A stretch of DNA of 64,000 bases from Bradyrhizobium sp. 1 (GCF_023073315.1 NZ_JADPJH010000033.1:194132-258131); one strand, 5' to 3'. Positions 1 to 9,371 are shown, numbered from the stretch's first letter. The notes: generated by a model not told the origin, from the letters alone. Numbers and translations: made by a program.

Positions 1-58
1 ATCCGCACGCGAAGCGCGGAGACAAGGGGATGAGGGCGCAGCAATGCGCAGCGTCGCC

Positions 59-925
59 TCAGTTCAGCACCTCTACCGTCGCCGATCGCCCCGCGACCAG
101 CGACACTGCGTCGGGCACCGGATCCAGCGCGATACGCACCGGCACGCGCTGCGCCAGCCGCACCCAACTAAAAGTCGGGTTGACGTTGGCAAGCATGCTG
201 GCGCCTTCGGCGCGGTCGCGGTCCTCGATGCCGGCGGCGATGCTTTCGACGCGGCCTGGCAGCGTGACCGTCTCGCCCATCAGACGGACCTGCACCTTGT
301 CGCCGACGCGGATGCGCGCGAGTTTTGTTTCCTCGAAATAGCCTTCGACATGCAGCGTGTCGGTGTCGACCAGGGCCATCACGCCCTTCCCCGCCGAGAC
401 GTAAGCGCCGGGGCGCAGATCCATGTTGGTGATCACGCCATTCACGGAGGCATGGACCTCGCTGCGGTCGAGGTTGAGCTGCGCGACTGCACGGTCGGCA
501 ACCGCTGCATCGAAGGACGCCTTGGCCTGCAGCTGCGTGGCCAGCACCTGCTCCTGCTTCTGCTGCGACACCGCGTCGGTCGTCAGCGCGCTGTAGCGCT
601 TCAGATCGGCATTGGCCTGATCGAGCGTGGCCTGATGGCCGGCGACTGACGCATCGGCCTGCCGCAGCGCCAGCGCAAAGCGCTCGCGATCAATCCGGAA
701 CAGCACGTCGCCACGATGGACCTTCTGGTTGTCCTTGACCAGCACCTCGGTGACGAACCCCGAGACGTCAGGCGCAACCTGCACCACGTCGGCGCGGACG
801 CGGCCGTCGCGGGTCCAGGGCTGCTCCATATAGTAGACCCAGAGCGCGCGGCCGACGGCAAGCGCCGCGATGACAGCGAGCGCGGTCAGCGCAAAACGGC
901 CAAGCCAGGCGAAATTCCCCTTCAT
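59..925 (-). CDS. HlyD-family efflux periplasmic adaptor (AaeA/EmrA-like)
   Basis: The product is a membrane-fusion/adaptor protein of about 288 residues that would link an inner-membrane exporter to the outer envelope. One N-terminal membrane anchor is followed by the biotinyl-lipoyl-like stretch VAPDVSGFVTEVLVKDNQ, a coiled-coil hairpin rich in Ala/Gln/Lys, and a beta-barrel segment ending in GRSATVEVLN. I place the start at 925 (MKGNFAWLG) because this ATG overlaps the stop of the DUF1656 gene by 4 bp; a longer reading frame upstream is only that gene read in another frame. The order MarR-FUSC-DUF1656-HlyD resembles the E. coli aaeXAB aromatic carboxylic acid efflux set. The substrate is not shown by sequence; aromatic acids are an inference that fits the catabolic genes nearby. 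Confidence 0.88.
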   Translation of the reverse strand: MKGNFAWLGRFALTALAVIAALAVGRALWVYYMEQPWTRDGRVRADVVQVAPDVSGFVTEVLVKDNQKVHRGDVLFRIDRERFALALRQADASVAGHQATLDQANADLKRYSALTTDAVSQQKQEQVLATQLQAKASFDAAVADRAVAQLNLDRSEVHASVNGVITNMDLRPGAYVSAGKGVMALVDTDTLHVEGYFEETKLARIRVGDKVQVRLMGETVTLPGRVESIAAGIEDRDRAEGASMLANVNPTFSWVRLAQRVPVRIALDPVPDAVSLVAGRSATVEVLN

Positions 926-1128
926 GACAAAAACTCCGAGAGATAGACGACGGCGCCGAGAAGGCAGACGAACATCGAAAAGTCGAACAGCGCGCGGTGC
1001 CAGACCAGCCGGTAGAGGTCGAAGCGCTGCATCAGCCGGCGCAGAAGCGCGCTCAGGATATAGGCGACGATGATCCACAGCAGCAGCGCCGGCACGAGCA
1101 CGCCGTAGATGTCAATCACATATTTCAT
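922..1128 (-). CDS. DUF1656 small membrane protein (AaeX-like)
   Basis: This 68-residue protein has two hydrophobic segments, roughly residues 5-29 and 48-66, separated by an Arg-rich loop (ALLRRLMQRFDLYRLVWHR). Length and layout are those of DUF1656 proteins, which almost always sit between FUSC and HlyD genes in aromatic-acid efflux operons. Start and stop overlap both neighbours by 4 bp (ATGA), so translational coupling is likely. The family's molecular role is unknown; it probably helps assemble or stabilise the pump in the inner membrane. Confidence 0.85.
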   Translation of the reverse strand: MKYVIDIYGVLVPALLLWIIVAYILSALLRRLMQRFDLYRLVWHRALFDFSMFVCLLGAVVYLSEFLS

Positions 1129-3176
1129 GCCGCAACACTCTCGCCTGCACGCGACCGGTAGGCCGGCGCGTCCGGGAAAAGGCCGCGGCGGATGCCGACG
1201 AGGCCGATCAAGGCGTCTTCGCGCGCGTTGTCATTGGGATCTTTCACCGCCTGGGCCAACGCCCGGTCGACGCTTGTCAGCAACGCTTCCGGCATTCCCT
1301 CGCCCGCATAGCCGCGGCAGGCGATGGCGAGCCGATCGAGCATGTCGTCGATGACGGCAATGGTCGACGCCGCGAGCCCATAACGTGCGCGGCGCAGGTC
1401 GATGATGTTGATGCCGATACGGAGCTGGACCAGGCTGTCGGTGTCGCGGCGGTCGCTCTCCGAGAGATAGGCGATGCGTTGCACCAGAAGCCCGAGACGG
1501 TGCAGCATCAGGCCTGCGAACTCCGCGCGGTCGCGCTTGCCGCGGCGTTCGGCGGCGACCGCGATCGTGATCCAGCTCGACAGCACCAGGCGATGGGCGA
1601 TCCACTCGGCGCCGACGCCGCGCGCGATCCGCGTCACGAGCTCGGCGATGACGACGCCGACGAAGAAGGCGACAGCCGAATTGGCGTAGGACGCGAAGTC
1701 CGCGCTGTAGGTCGACTGGATCGCGAGCAACGTCGCAGTGTTGGCCGCGAGCGCCATGCCGGTGCCCGCCGTGGCGGGACGACCGATCAGGAAGCCATAG
1801 AGCAGGAAGGTCGGCGCCAGCGCGACGATCAGGACCTCGAGATGGGAAATCGCAGGCACCACCGCAAACAGATAGATCGCGACGACGACGATGGCGACCA
1901 GCGACCACAGGCCAAAGCTGCGGATGAAGCGCGCGGGCTCGTCCTGCGCGGCGAAGAAGGAGCAGGCAACCGCCGCCATCATCGGCGCCGATGCGCCGTC
2001 CGGCCAGCCAGTGCCGATCCAGAATGCGCAGCAGATCAAGATGGCCGTCGCAGCACCTGCCGCCGACCACAGCGCAAGGCCGCGGTCGCGATGGCGCACC
2101 GGCGCAGCGCCGGCTTCGGAATGAAAGGCGAGATCGAGCGTTGAAACATCGCGGCCGTCGGCAATCGCTTCCGTCAGCGCGCGGCAATCGCGCGAGAGGT
2201 CAACCAGCTCCCGCAGCCGCGACAACAGGCTGGTGGTGATGATGCGCTCCCAATCCGCGCTGTCGTCGAGCCCCGCCTGCTGCTCCGCGATCATGGCGCG
2301 GATGCGCTCGGCCGGCTGCCTTGCGCTGACATCGCTCGTGATCCATTGCGCGAGATCTTCAAGAAGATTTTTCAGCTCGGGTTGCCGCCGCAGCGCCTCC
2401 TCCCCTAACGCCGCCAGCCGATCCTCCAGCGAGGCGATCACCGGCAGCAGCATTAGCATGCGCAGCCGGATTTCACCGAGGCCGGTCACCGCATTGCGGT
2501 CGGTCAGGCGGTCATAGGCGAGATGGGTGGAGAGCGTGTCGATCTCGACAATGTCGGTCGCGAGCTTGAGACGCCGGGGGCGGCGGGATTCGCTGGTGCC
2601 CTCGCGCAACAGCACGGCCTGGCTGAGGCGGCGCGCATCGGCCAGCCAAAGATCGACGCGGTTCGCGACCGCGGGCGCGACGCTGCGGGGAAAGACGATG
2701 GTCGAGACGAGACTGGCGCAGATGATACCGAGGCAAATCTCCTCGACCCGCGATACCGCGGTATCGAAGATGGCGCCAGGCGCGGACACCGCGGGAAAGC
2801 CGATCAGCGCCACCGTATATCCGGCCAGCATGAACACGTAGCTGCGCGGCGTGCCGTCGAGCAGCGACAGATAGAGGCAGAGCCCGACCCAGAGCGCGAT
2901 CGCAAGGCACAGAAGCTCAGGCGCATTGATCAGGTTCGGCACCAGCGCCACCGTCATGCTCGCGCCGGCCAGCGTGCCCATCACGCGGAAGAAGGCCTTC
3001 GAGCTGGTTGCCCCCGCCAGCGGCTGCGAAGTGATGTAGACGGTCGCCATCGCCCAATAGGGCCGCGGCAGATCCATGGCCAGTGCAATGACGAGCGCCA
3101 GCATCGACGCGGCAAACGTCTTCAACGCAAAAATGAGGTCCGCGTGGCGGACCAGGAACGGCTCATCTGCGCGCAT
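1125..3176 (-). CDS. FUSC-family aromatic-acid/fusaric-acid exporter (AaeB-like)
   Basis: This 683-residue inner-membrane exporter has the duplicated FUSC layout: an N-terminal block of about six membrane segments (residues ~15-165), a long soluble helical region (~170-355), a second membrane block (~360-510) and a C-terminal cytoplasmic tail. It is the pump subunit of the HlyD/DUF1656/FUSC system and would use the proton gradient to expel weak aromatic acids. It starts 2 bp after the MarR stop and overlaps the DUF1656 gene, so MarR and the three pump genes form one tight operon transcribed leftwards. Substrate specificity is inferred from the family only. Confidence 0.9.
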   Translation of the reverse strand: MRADEPFLVRHADLIFALKTFAASMLALVIALAMDLPRPYWAMATVYITSQPLAGATSSKAFFRVMGTLAGASMTVALVPNLINAPELLCLAIALWVGLCLYLSLLDGTPRSYVFMLAGYTVALIGFPAVSAPGAIFDTAVSRVEEICLGIICASLVSTIVFPRSVAPAVANRVDLWLADARRLSQAVLLREGTSESRRPRRLKLATDIVEIDTLSTHLAYDRLTDRNAVTGLGEIRLRMLMLLPVIASLEDRLAALGEEALRRQPELKNLLEDLAQWITSDVSARQPAERIRAMIAEQQAGLDDSADWERIITTSLLSRLRELVDLSRDCRALTEAIADGRDVSTLDLAFHSEAGAAPVRHRDRGLALWSAAGAATAILICCAFWIGTGWPDGASAPMMAAVACSFFAAQDEPARFIRSFGLWSLVAIVVVAIYLFAVVPAISHLEVLIVALAPTFLLYGFLIGRPATAGTGMALAANTATLLAIQSTYSADFASYANSAVAFFVGVVIAELVTRIARGVGAEWIAHRLVLSSWITIAVAAERRGKRDRAEFAGLMLHRLGLLVQRIAYLSESDRRDTDSLVQLRIGINIIDLRRARYGLAASTIAVIDDMLDRLAIACRGYAGEGMPEALLTSVDRALAQAVKDPNDNAREDALIGLVGIRRGLFPDAPAYRSRAGESVAA

Positions 3177-3178
3177 GA

Positions 3179-3652
3179 CTATTTCGCCTCGGGAACCGCT
3201 CTGGCTTCGTGCAGGCGACTGGCCCGCTGTTCGATGCGCTGAAGAGTCTCGAAGGTTATCGCAAGTTCCTCGGGCCCGATATCTCTCAGGAGGCTGGTCC
3301 GGACACGCCGCAAGATCCGGTTGGTTTCCTCGATCTTGGCCAGCCCCGCCCTTGTGAGGTGGAGCGTTTTGGCACGCCGGTCGGTCGGGTCTTCCCGGCG
3401 CTCGACGAGGCCTTCTTCCTGGAGCAGGTCAATCAGCCGCACCAGCGACGGCCCCTCGATGCCGAGTTCGTCGGCGAGCACGCCCTGACGCACGTTCTCG
3501 CCCTGGCGCGACAGCACCAGCAGGGGAATCGCGGTCGCATAGGACAGGCCGTGATCGGACAGCGCCTGATCCGACTCGCGTCGCCAGATTCGGGCCAGGC
3601 GCGCGATGAGCCGGCCGAGTTCGGCGTGGATGAAGCCTTGCGAGGGTGCCAT
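3179..3652 (-). CDS. MarR-family regulator of the efflux operon
   Basis: This 157-residue winged-helix repressor shows the MarR core: helices around LARIWRRESDQALSDHGLSY, a recognition region near GVLADELGIEGPSLVRLIDL, and a wing with the family-typical DRRAKTLHLTRAG. It is the first gene of the efflux operon and is divergent from an MFS exporter, so it probably represses itself, the pump genes and perhaps the MFS gene, with an aromatic ligand as inducer. No Shine-Dalgarno sequence precedes the ATG. A -35/-10 pair upstream (3659-3687) would start transcription at the ATG itself, suggesting a leaderless message. Confidence 0.88.
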   Translation of the reverse strand: MAPSQGFIHAELGRLIARLARIWRRESDQALSDHGLSYATAIPLLVLSRQGENVRQGVLADELGIEGPSLVRLIDLLQEEGLVERREDPTDRRAKTLHLTRAGLAKIEETNRILRRVRTSLLRDIGPEELAITFETLQRIEQRASRLHEARAVPEAK

Positions 3653-3696
3653 GCAAATTAGATAGGACGCGAACTATTAGTCTGCAACTATATAAT
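3652..3696. promoter_or_regulatory. Divergent MarR/MFS promoter with overlapping operator
   Basis: On the minus strand TTGCAG (3687-3682) and TATCTA (3664-3659) are 17 bp apart and point to a transcription start at about 3652, the first base of the MarR ATG. On the plus strand a consensus TATAAT lies at 3691-3696, about 47 bp before the MFS start. Between them an imperfect inverted repeat (TAGATAG ... CTATTAG, ~3659-3680) covers the minus-strand -10 and spacer, which is a usual place for a MarR operator. The assignment rests on sequence match only. Confidence 0.5.
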
Positions 3697-3742
3697 CCAG
3701 CGTTTCGCGATGATCACGCAAAAGCGAACGAGGACAATTCAG

Positions 3743-4969
3743 ATGGGACCGGGTTCCACGGCCGGGGCACGAGAGGTGATAGCGGGCGAAAACGCGCTGA
3801 CGCTGATCCCGACCTTTGTCGTCGTGGCCGTCGATGCGACCGGCATGGGGATCATCCTGCCGCTCCTCCCCTTCTATTCGCAGCGTCTCGGCGCCACGCC
3901 CTTCCTGCTCGGCGCTTTGATCTCGGCCTATGCGGTCTGTCAGCTCATTGCCGGCCCCGTGGTCGGCATGCTCTCGGACCGCTACGGGCGGCGGAAGGTT
4001 TTGGTCGTCAGCCAGATCGGAACGCTGATCGGGTTCGTGCTGCTCGCACTTGCAGGGAACCTCACGCTGGTGTTCCTGGCGCGCATCATCGACGGCCTGA
4101 CATCAGGCAACATCTCGGTGGCGCACGCCTACGCCGCCGAGCACAGTGCGCCCGCGACTCGCAAGCAGGCGCTCGGCATGACCAGCGGCGCGATCGGGAC
4201 CGGGCTGCTGCTCGGCCCTGCGCTCTCGAGCTTCCTCGTGCATTATGGGCAGACCGCGCCGGTATGGGCCGCGGCCGCGCTCTCGCTGATCAGCATCTTT
4301 GCGACGATTGCCCTGCTCCCGCCGGATCACCCCGCGTCCGAGCCGCTCTACCAGCACCGCGTGCCGGAGCCGACGCTGATGCGCAGCCTCTTCGGCATGC
4401 GCTACGCCTGGCGCCTGCTCGGCCTGCTGATCGTGTTCTTCTTCGTCAATTCGATGTTCCTGTCGCAGATCGGTCTGTTCCTGTCGGCGCGGTTTTCATG
4501 GGAAGGGCACCCCTTCGGCGCGCGCGAACTCGGCTGGATGTTCGCCTATGCCGGCTTCATCAACATGATCGTCCAGGGACTGCTCATCACCCGCGCGAAC
4601 CTGACCGCGTCAGACCGCGGCATCGTCGTAGTAGCATTCGCCTGCATGGGTCTCGGGTTTGCCGGGCTTGCGGCCGGCAACACGATCAGCCTGCTCGCGG
4701 TCAATTTGACGCTGATCATCGTCGGCACCATATTCGCGCGGAGCACGCTGACGGCGGAGCTGTCGCGAAGCACCGCGATCAACCGCCAGGGCATGATCAT
4801 GGGTCTCAACCAGTCGCTGATGTCGGGTGCGAATATCAGCGCGCCCTTGATAAGCGGCGCGCTGATCGGTCATCGCCTGTTCGTGCCGTGGGCGCTGGCG
4901 ATGGCCGTGATCGCGGCGGTCGGCGCGGCGCTCGCTGACCAACTGCTCGATACGCCGCGGGCGCGGTAA
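3743..4969 (+). CDS. MFS efflux transporter (TetA/DHA1-like)
   Basis: The product is a 12-TM major facilitator of about 408 residues. The signature after TM2, GMLSDRYGRRKVL, is the motif A of drug:H+ antiporters of the DHA1 type, and the protein begins with a short soluble N-terminus followed by TM1 (TLIPTFVVVAVDATGMGIIL). I choose the ATG at 3743 because GAGGAC lies at suitable spacing upstream; an in-frame ATG at 3710 lacks one. It is divergent from the MarR regulator and may be co-regulated with the FUSC pump. The substrate is unknown. Confidence 0.85.
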   Translation: MGPGSTAGAREVIAGENALTLIPTFVVVAVDATGMGIILPLLPFYSQRLGATPFLLGALISAYAVCQLIAGPVVGMLSDRYGRRKVLVVSQIGTLIGFVLLALAGNLTLVFLARIIDGLTSGNISVAHAYAAEHSAPATRKQALGMTSGAIGTGLLLGPALSSFLVHYGQTAPVWAAAALSLISIFATIALLPPDHPASEPLYQHRVPEPTLMRSLFGMRYAWRLLGLLIVFFFVNSMFLSQIGLFLSARFSWEGHPFGARELGWMFAYAGFINMIVQGLLITRANLTASDRGIVVVAFACMGLGFAGLAAGNTISLLAVNLTLIIVGTIFARSTLTAELSRSTAINRQGMIMGLNQSLMSGANISAPLISGALIGHRLFVPWALAMAVIAAVGAALADQLLDTPRAR

Positions 4970-5017
4970 GAAGCTTGCCCGTGGCGCATCCTTCGAGACG
5001 CCCGCTCGGACCTCTCC

Positions 5018-5926
5018 TCAGTTCACCACGTACACGTCGGGATCGGCGCTCGAGCTCGGCTTCTTGAAGGCGTTGCGCAAGGCCGGCGAGATCGGGACGT
5101 TGTAGTTGAGGCCGTTCGGCGGCGTCGGCGATTCCAGCCACCTCTTGTAGAACACCTCGATCTCCGGGCTCGCGTAGAGCTCCGCCGTGGCGCGATCGGC
5201 CAGCGCCTTGAACGGCGCGTCCTCCCGGCGCAGCATGATGCCGAAGGGCTCGGCTTTCGAGAACGTCTCCTCGCTGATCATGAACAACGCGGGCTCCTTC
5301 GAGCGCGCGATCGCGACCGCAAGCTGGACGTCGTCGAGCGCGTAAGCCTGGGCGCGGTCGGTCTCCAGCAGCAGGAAGGCCTCGGCCTGGTCCACGGCCG
5401 GCATGATCTTGATGCCGAGATTGCGCTCGGTGTTGACCTTGGCGAGCTGGGTCAGATTGACCGATCCCGCCACCGCGGTGACTGCCTTGCCTTTGAGATC
5501 GTCGATGGTGTTGATCTTCGCCGCCTTCTTGGCTGCGAACCGGGTTGCGCTGAGGAAATGCGTGTTGGTGAAGGCGACCTGCTTCTGGCGATCGGCATTG
5601 TTGGTGGTCGCCGAGCAATGCAGGTCGAGCGTGCCGTTGACCATCAGCGGAATGCGGTTCGACGACGTCACCGCGAGATAGTCGACGGCGATGTCGGGCA
5701 TGCCGAGCTGCTTCTTCACGGCGTCCACGATCTTGAGGCAGATATCCATGGCAAAGCCGACCGGCTTCTGGTTGCCGTCGAGATAGCTGAAAGGAACGGA
5801 GGCTTCCTGATAGCCGAGCGTGATCTTCTTCGTCTCCTTCACCTTCTGGAGCGTGCCCGTGAGATCTTCGGCAGACGCTGCGCCGGCAAGACATGTGACG
5901 GCCAGGAGAATAGTGGGAAGACGCAT
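5018..5926 (-). CDS. Polar amino-acid-type ABC substrate-binding protein (orphan)
   Basis: This 302-residue periplasmic protein has a clear Sec signal peptide (MRLPTILLAVTCLAGAASA) and the bilobal PBPb/GltI-type fold: GYQEASVPFSYLDGNQKPVGFAMDIC near the N-terminus, then CSATTNNADRQKQVAFT and GKAVTAVAGS motifs. It would bind glutamate/aspartate-like or another polar organic acid. No matching permease or ATPase lies beside it, so it must dock with a transporter encoded elsewhere. It is co-directional with the amidohydrolase at 6076-7509, 149 bp upstream, and may be read through from that operon or have its own promoter. Confidence 0.85.
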   Translation of the reverse strand: MRLPTILLAVTCLAGAASAEDLTGTLQKVKETKKITLGYQEASVPFSYLDGNQKPVGFAMDICLKIVDAVKKQLGMPDIAVDYLAVTSSNRIPLMVNGTLDLHCSATTNNADRQKQVAFTNTHFLSATRFAAKKAAKINTIDDLKGKAVTAVAGSVNLTQLAKVNTERNLGIKIMPAVDQAEAFLLLETDRAQAYALDDVQLAVAIARSKEPALFMISEETFSKAEPFGIMLRREDAPFKALADRATAELYASPEIEVFYKRWLESPTPPNGLNYNVPISPALRNAFKKPSSSADPDVYVVN

Positions 5927-6075
5927 CGAGGGCTCCTCAGAGGATCAAGGGCTTGCGCCGGCGCGCAGCCGGGCACGGTGTAACCCAGACCCGAACCGAT
6001 CGCCAGATGAGGTTCCGCCTATCAGCTATCGCGGTTTTATATCGGCCGGGACAATTGGGGACGCCGTGTCCCGAA

Positions 6076-7509
6076 CTATTCGCAGGTGAGCTGCTGCTCG
6101 AACCAGCCGCCCAGCCGCTCCGATAGCTGTGGCCATATCCGCCGGAAGCTTTCGAATTTGCCGACATTGGCGCGGTACATCGCCCGCAATTCCTGTTCGA
6201 TGGCCGGCAGGTCAACGCCTGCGGGGACGCCGTCCCTGACGATCGTCTTGCCGGCGACGACGACCTCCTTCACCAGCGACGCGTTGCCACGCGCAAACAG
6301 CAGCGCCATGGGATCCACCGGCATGATCCGGTCGCGGTCGAGCTTGTCGAGATCGATCACGACGTAGTCCGCGGGATTGCCGACAGCCAACTCCCCGCTC
6401 CCGGGCGCGCCAGTGGCGCGGCGTCCGTTGCGAATGGCGAGCGCGAACATTTCCGCCGGTGTCCACGTCGGCTTGAAGCCGAGGCCGCCATGGACCATCT
6501 GCACCAGCCGCATCTCGCGCATAATGTCGTCGTCCTCATCGAGCGCCAGCCCGTCGACGCCGACCGCGATGGCGCAACCGCATTTATGCGCGGTGGCGAT
6601 CGGGGCGAGCCCCGAGCGCAGATGCATGTTCGAGCTGAAATTGGTGACGATGCCCGCGCCGGAGGCGGCGATCATCTCGAGCTCATCCGGGCGGGCGTGG
6701 GTGCAATGTGCCAGCGTCAGCCGCTCCGAGAGGAAGCCGATGTCGCGCAGCCAGCGTACCATGTCCGGAAAGTTCTGGTCGGCCCAGGCACGCTGATACA
6801 CGGTCTCCAGCAGGTGCATGTGGATGCGCCGGCCGGTCCGCGCCGAGTTTTCCGCCACGGCTTCCAGCAGGGGCTTCGAGCACCATTGCACGCCCGCCGG
6901 CCCAAGCTGCACGTCAACCATCGGACCGGCGATAGCGGCCGCAATGGCGTCCGTCAATTCGATATACGCCTTAGGCGACATCGGCGCGCGAACGAAGAGG
7001 TCTTCGACGGTCCTGCGGTCGTCGCTGGGGAGGCCACCGAGCATGGGTTCGGCATCGCCATAGACGATCGGATTCTGGTCGCGGACCGCGAGTGCAAAGG
7101 CGATCCGGATACCGACGTCGGATACTGCCCTCGCAATCGCTTTGGCTTCATCGAGCAAGGGCATCGTCCCGCTCGGGCGGGTGTAGTGCACCATCATGGC
7201 AGCGCAGCCAGCCTTGGCGGATCTGGCCAACGCCGATGCTGCGGTCAGATATGGATCGACCGGCGTGCCGAGCGCCGTGCGCAGGATCCAGCTCTCCAGG
7301 GGCACGCCCATCGCGCCGAAGGACGATGCGGTCGCGCGGGCATGGTCGTGGGCGTTAACGAAGGCTGGAATGACGAAGGAGCGTGATCCGAGCCCCGCTC
7401 CTTCCGAAATATCGGTGATGACACCATCGTCGTGCCGCAGCACGACGCTATCACTGATGCCGCGATCACGGCCACGGAACAGGCAGGTCGCTGACATCTC
7501 CGTGGCCAT
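6076..7509 (-). CDS. Amidohydrolase-superfamily deaminase/hydrolase (AtzA/TrzA-like)
   Basis: This 477-residue metal-dependent hydrolase of the cytosine-deaminase-like branch retains its visible metal and catalytic residues: HDH in FVNAHDHARAT, a His in RIHMHLLET, a second His in LTLAHCTHARPDE and the metal-ligating Asp in AVGVDGLALDED. The small N- and C-terminal beta domains expected for imidazolonepropionase-type folds flank the barrel. A ribosome site (GGGGAGACGCTG) precedes the ATG at 7509. It follows the importer's binding-protein gene by only 16 bp, so the imported compound is probably its substrate or a precursor. An N-heterocycle such as a pyrimidine, hydantoin or triazine is plausible, but the sequence does not decide. 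Confidence 0.82.
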   Translation of the reverse strand: MATEMSATCLFRGRDRGISDSVVLRHDDGVITDISEGAGLGSRSFVIPAFVNAHDHARATASSFGAMGVPLESWILRTALGTPVDPYLTAASALARSAKAGCAAMMVHYTRPSGTMPLLDEAKAIARAVSDVGIRIAFALAVRDQNPIVYGDAEPMLGGLPSDDRRTVEDLFVRAPMSPKAYIELTDAIAAAIAGPMVDVQLGPAGVQWCSKPLLEAVAENSARTGRRIHMHLLETVYQRAWADQNFPDMVRWLRDIGFLSERLTLAHCTHARPDELEMIAASGAGIVTNFSSNMHLRSGLAPIATAHKCGCAIAVGVDGLALDEDDDIMREMRLVQMVHGGLGFKPTWTPAEMFALAIRNGRRATGAPGSGELAVGNPADYVVIDLDKLDRDRIMPVDPMALLFARGNASLVKEVVVAGKTIVRDGVPAGVDLPAIEQELRAMYRANVGKFESFRRIWPQLSERLGGWFEQQLTCE

Positions 7510-7525
7510 CAGCGTCTCCCCGAAC

Positions 7526-8551
7526 TCAGTTGGCGGTATACACCAACTCCCGCTCCGGTCGCGGTGGCAGGAACTCGCGCGAGAACACCTCTGCCGGCGT
7601 CGGCGCGCGGGTGAGCTGGTAGCCTTCGACGATAATCCCGATCGCCCGCATCATGCGGTCGTCCTTGATGTCGCCGATGCCGATCTCCTTCATCTCGGGC
7701 GAGACGATCAGCTTGTCGAAGGAATATTGCAGCCGGCGCTTCTCGACCGCGACGTCGATCAGATTGTCGTAGTTCAGCGCGGCCTTCATCCCCGCGTTCT
7801 GGTCCTTGGCGACCGCAATCGCCCCCTTATTGATGGCGCGCACAAGGCCGGCGATCGCCTTCGGGTTGGATGCGATCAGCTTTTTCGAGACCATCACGCC
7901 GTTGGAATAAAGATCGAGACCGTACTCACCGAATGAGAACCATTTGAAGTCCTTGTCGGGGTCCTGGCGGTTGAGCACGAGGTTGAAATAGCTGGTGATG
8001 TTGAAGACGAGGGCAGCGTCGATGTCGCCCTTGATCAGCATCGGCTCCTGGAGGTTCGGGGCCATGTTGGAGATCTTGATCTTCTCGCCGTCGAGCCCGT
8101 TCTTGCGGGTGAACACCGGCAGGAGGCGCGTCGTCGGGGTGCCCTGCGCGCCGCCGAGGGTGTGACCCTCAAAGTCCTTGATGGTGTTGATGCCGCTGGT
8201 CTTTTTGGCGACGATCGCGAAGGGCGGCTGGTTCCACATCATGTAGACCATGACCGGCGCCTCCTGCGGCTTGGTCGAGGCGTTCTGGATGATGGCGTTG
8301 ACGTCGCCGAAGCCGGCGTCATAGGCGCCTGACATCACGCGCGTGACTGTGGCACCAGAACCCTCGCCCTGGTCGATGACGACGTTAAGGCCTTCCTCTT
8401 TGAAATAGCCGTTGTCCTTGGCGTAGAAGAACGCGGCGTCGCTGCCTTGCGTCTTCCAGCCCAGCGTGAACTTGATCGTGGTTTCTTCGGCGGTAGCGAC
8501 ACCCGCGGACAGGGCCAATCCCAGCAGTGCGGCAGTTACTTTTCTCAACAT
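7526..8551 (-). CDS. NMT1/ThiY/SsuA-like ABC substrate-binding protein
   Basis: This 341-residue periplasmic binding protein has the signal peptide MLRKVTAALLGLALSAGVATA. Its motifs are those of the NMT1/THI5-like and taurine/sulfonate binding families: KFTLGWKTQGSDAAFFYAKD, GYFKEEGLNVVIDQGEGSG and a GGAQGTPTTRLLPVFTR loop. These families bind pyrimidine precursors of thiamine, sulfonates or related small heterocycles. It is the third gene in a leftward set ATPase-permease-binding protein-amidohydrolase, 40 bp below the permease. The ligand is not settled, but coupling to deaminase-type hydrolases favours a nitrogen heterocycle. Confidence 0.85.
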   Translation of the reverse strand: MLRKVTAALLGLALSAGVATAEETTIKFTLGWKTQGSDAAFFYAKDNGYFKEEGLNVVIDQGEGSGATVTRVMSGAYDAGFGDVNAIIQNASTKPQEAPVMVYMMWNQPPFAIVAKKTSGINTIKDFEGHTLGGAQGTPTTRLLPVFTRKNGLDGEKIKISNMAPNLQEPMLIKGDIDAALVFNITSYFNLVLNRQDPDKDFKWFSFGEYGLDLYSNGVMVSKKLIASNPKAIAGLVRAINKGAIAVAKDQNAGMKAALNYDNLIDVAVEKRRLQYSFDKLIVSPEMKEIGIGDIKDDRMMRAIGIIVEGYQLTRAPTPAEVFSREFLPPRPERELVYTAN

Positions 8552-8591
8552 CGAGACCTCCTCAAGCTTCGTTGCGTGACGGTTTGAAAAA

Positions 8592-9371
8592 TCAGGTGGC
8601 GATCACGTCGTTCTTGCGCGTGGCCCAGCCGGTAACGCGCCCTTCGATCAGCGAGAAAACAACGTAGAGCGCGACGCCGAGACCAGCGAGCACGAACAGG
8701 CTGGCGAACACCAGCGGCACGTTGAAATTCGAGGAGGCAGACATCATGACGTTGCCGAGGCCGCGGTTGGAGGCGACCGTTTCCGACAGCACCGCGCCGA
8801 CGAAAGCGTAGGAGATCGCAACCTTCAGCGAGGCGAAGAAGAACGGCATGGTCCTGGGCAGGCCGACATTCCAGAGGATGTCGAGCTTGCTGGCGCCGAG
8901 CGCCTTCAGCACGTCCTCGAGCTCGGGCTCGGTGGTCGCAAGGCCCGTGGCGATATTCACGACGATCGGGAAGAAGCAGATCGACAGCGCAGTCAGCACC
9001 GCCGGCACCGTGCCGGAGCCGAACCACAGCACGAAGATCGGGACGACCGCGACCTTGGGAATCGAGGAGAAGCCGATCAGCAGCGGATAACAGGTGTCAT
9101 ATGCGGTCTTGGAAACGCCGATGATGGCGCCGAGAGCGACACCGAGCGCAACGCCAAGGACGAAGCCGAGCATCGTGGTGGCCAGCGTCTGCACAATGTG
9201 CGGCCACAGCACCGGGAAGCGCTGCCACAGCGTCACAAACACTTGCGAGGGCCGCGGCAGCACGAGATCGGACATGCCCGTCATCAGGCAGAACAATTCC
9301 CAGGCAACGAAGAACAGCACGATCAGCCCCGCCGACCACGCCTTCTGCCTGACATTGATCCCGAACATCAT
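8592..9371 (-). CDS. ABC transporter permease (SsuC/TauC type)
   Basis: This 259-residue integral membrane protein has about six TM helices. The EAA-type cytoplasmic loop, LEDVLKALGASKLDILWNVGLPRTMPFFFASLK, contacts the ATPase. Sequence and size match the sulfonate/nitrate/taurine/pyrimidine-precursor permease family. Its ATG shares one base with the stop of the ATPase gene (TGATG), indicating translational coupling. It forms the transmembrane channel for the compound captured by the binding protein encoded next. Confidence 0.88.
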   Translation of the reverse strand: MMFGINVRQKAWSAGLIVLFFVAWELFCLMTGMSDLVLPRPSQVFVTLWQRFPVLWPHIVQTLATTMLGFVLGVALGVALGAIIGVSKTAYDTCYPLLIGFSSIPKVAVVPIFVLWFGSGTVPAVLTALSICFFPIVVNIATGLATTEPELEDVLKALGASKLDILWNVGLPRTMPFFFASLKVAISYAFVGAVLSETVASNRGLGNVMMSASSNFNVPLVFASLFVLAGLGVALYVVFSLIEGRVTGWATRKNDVIAT

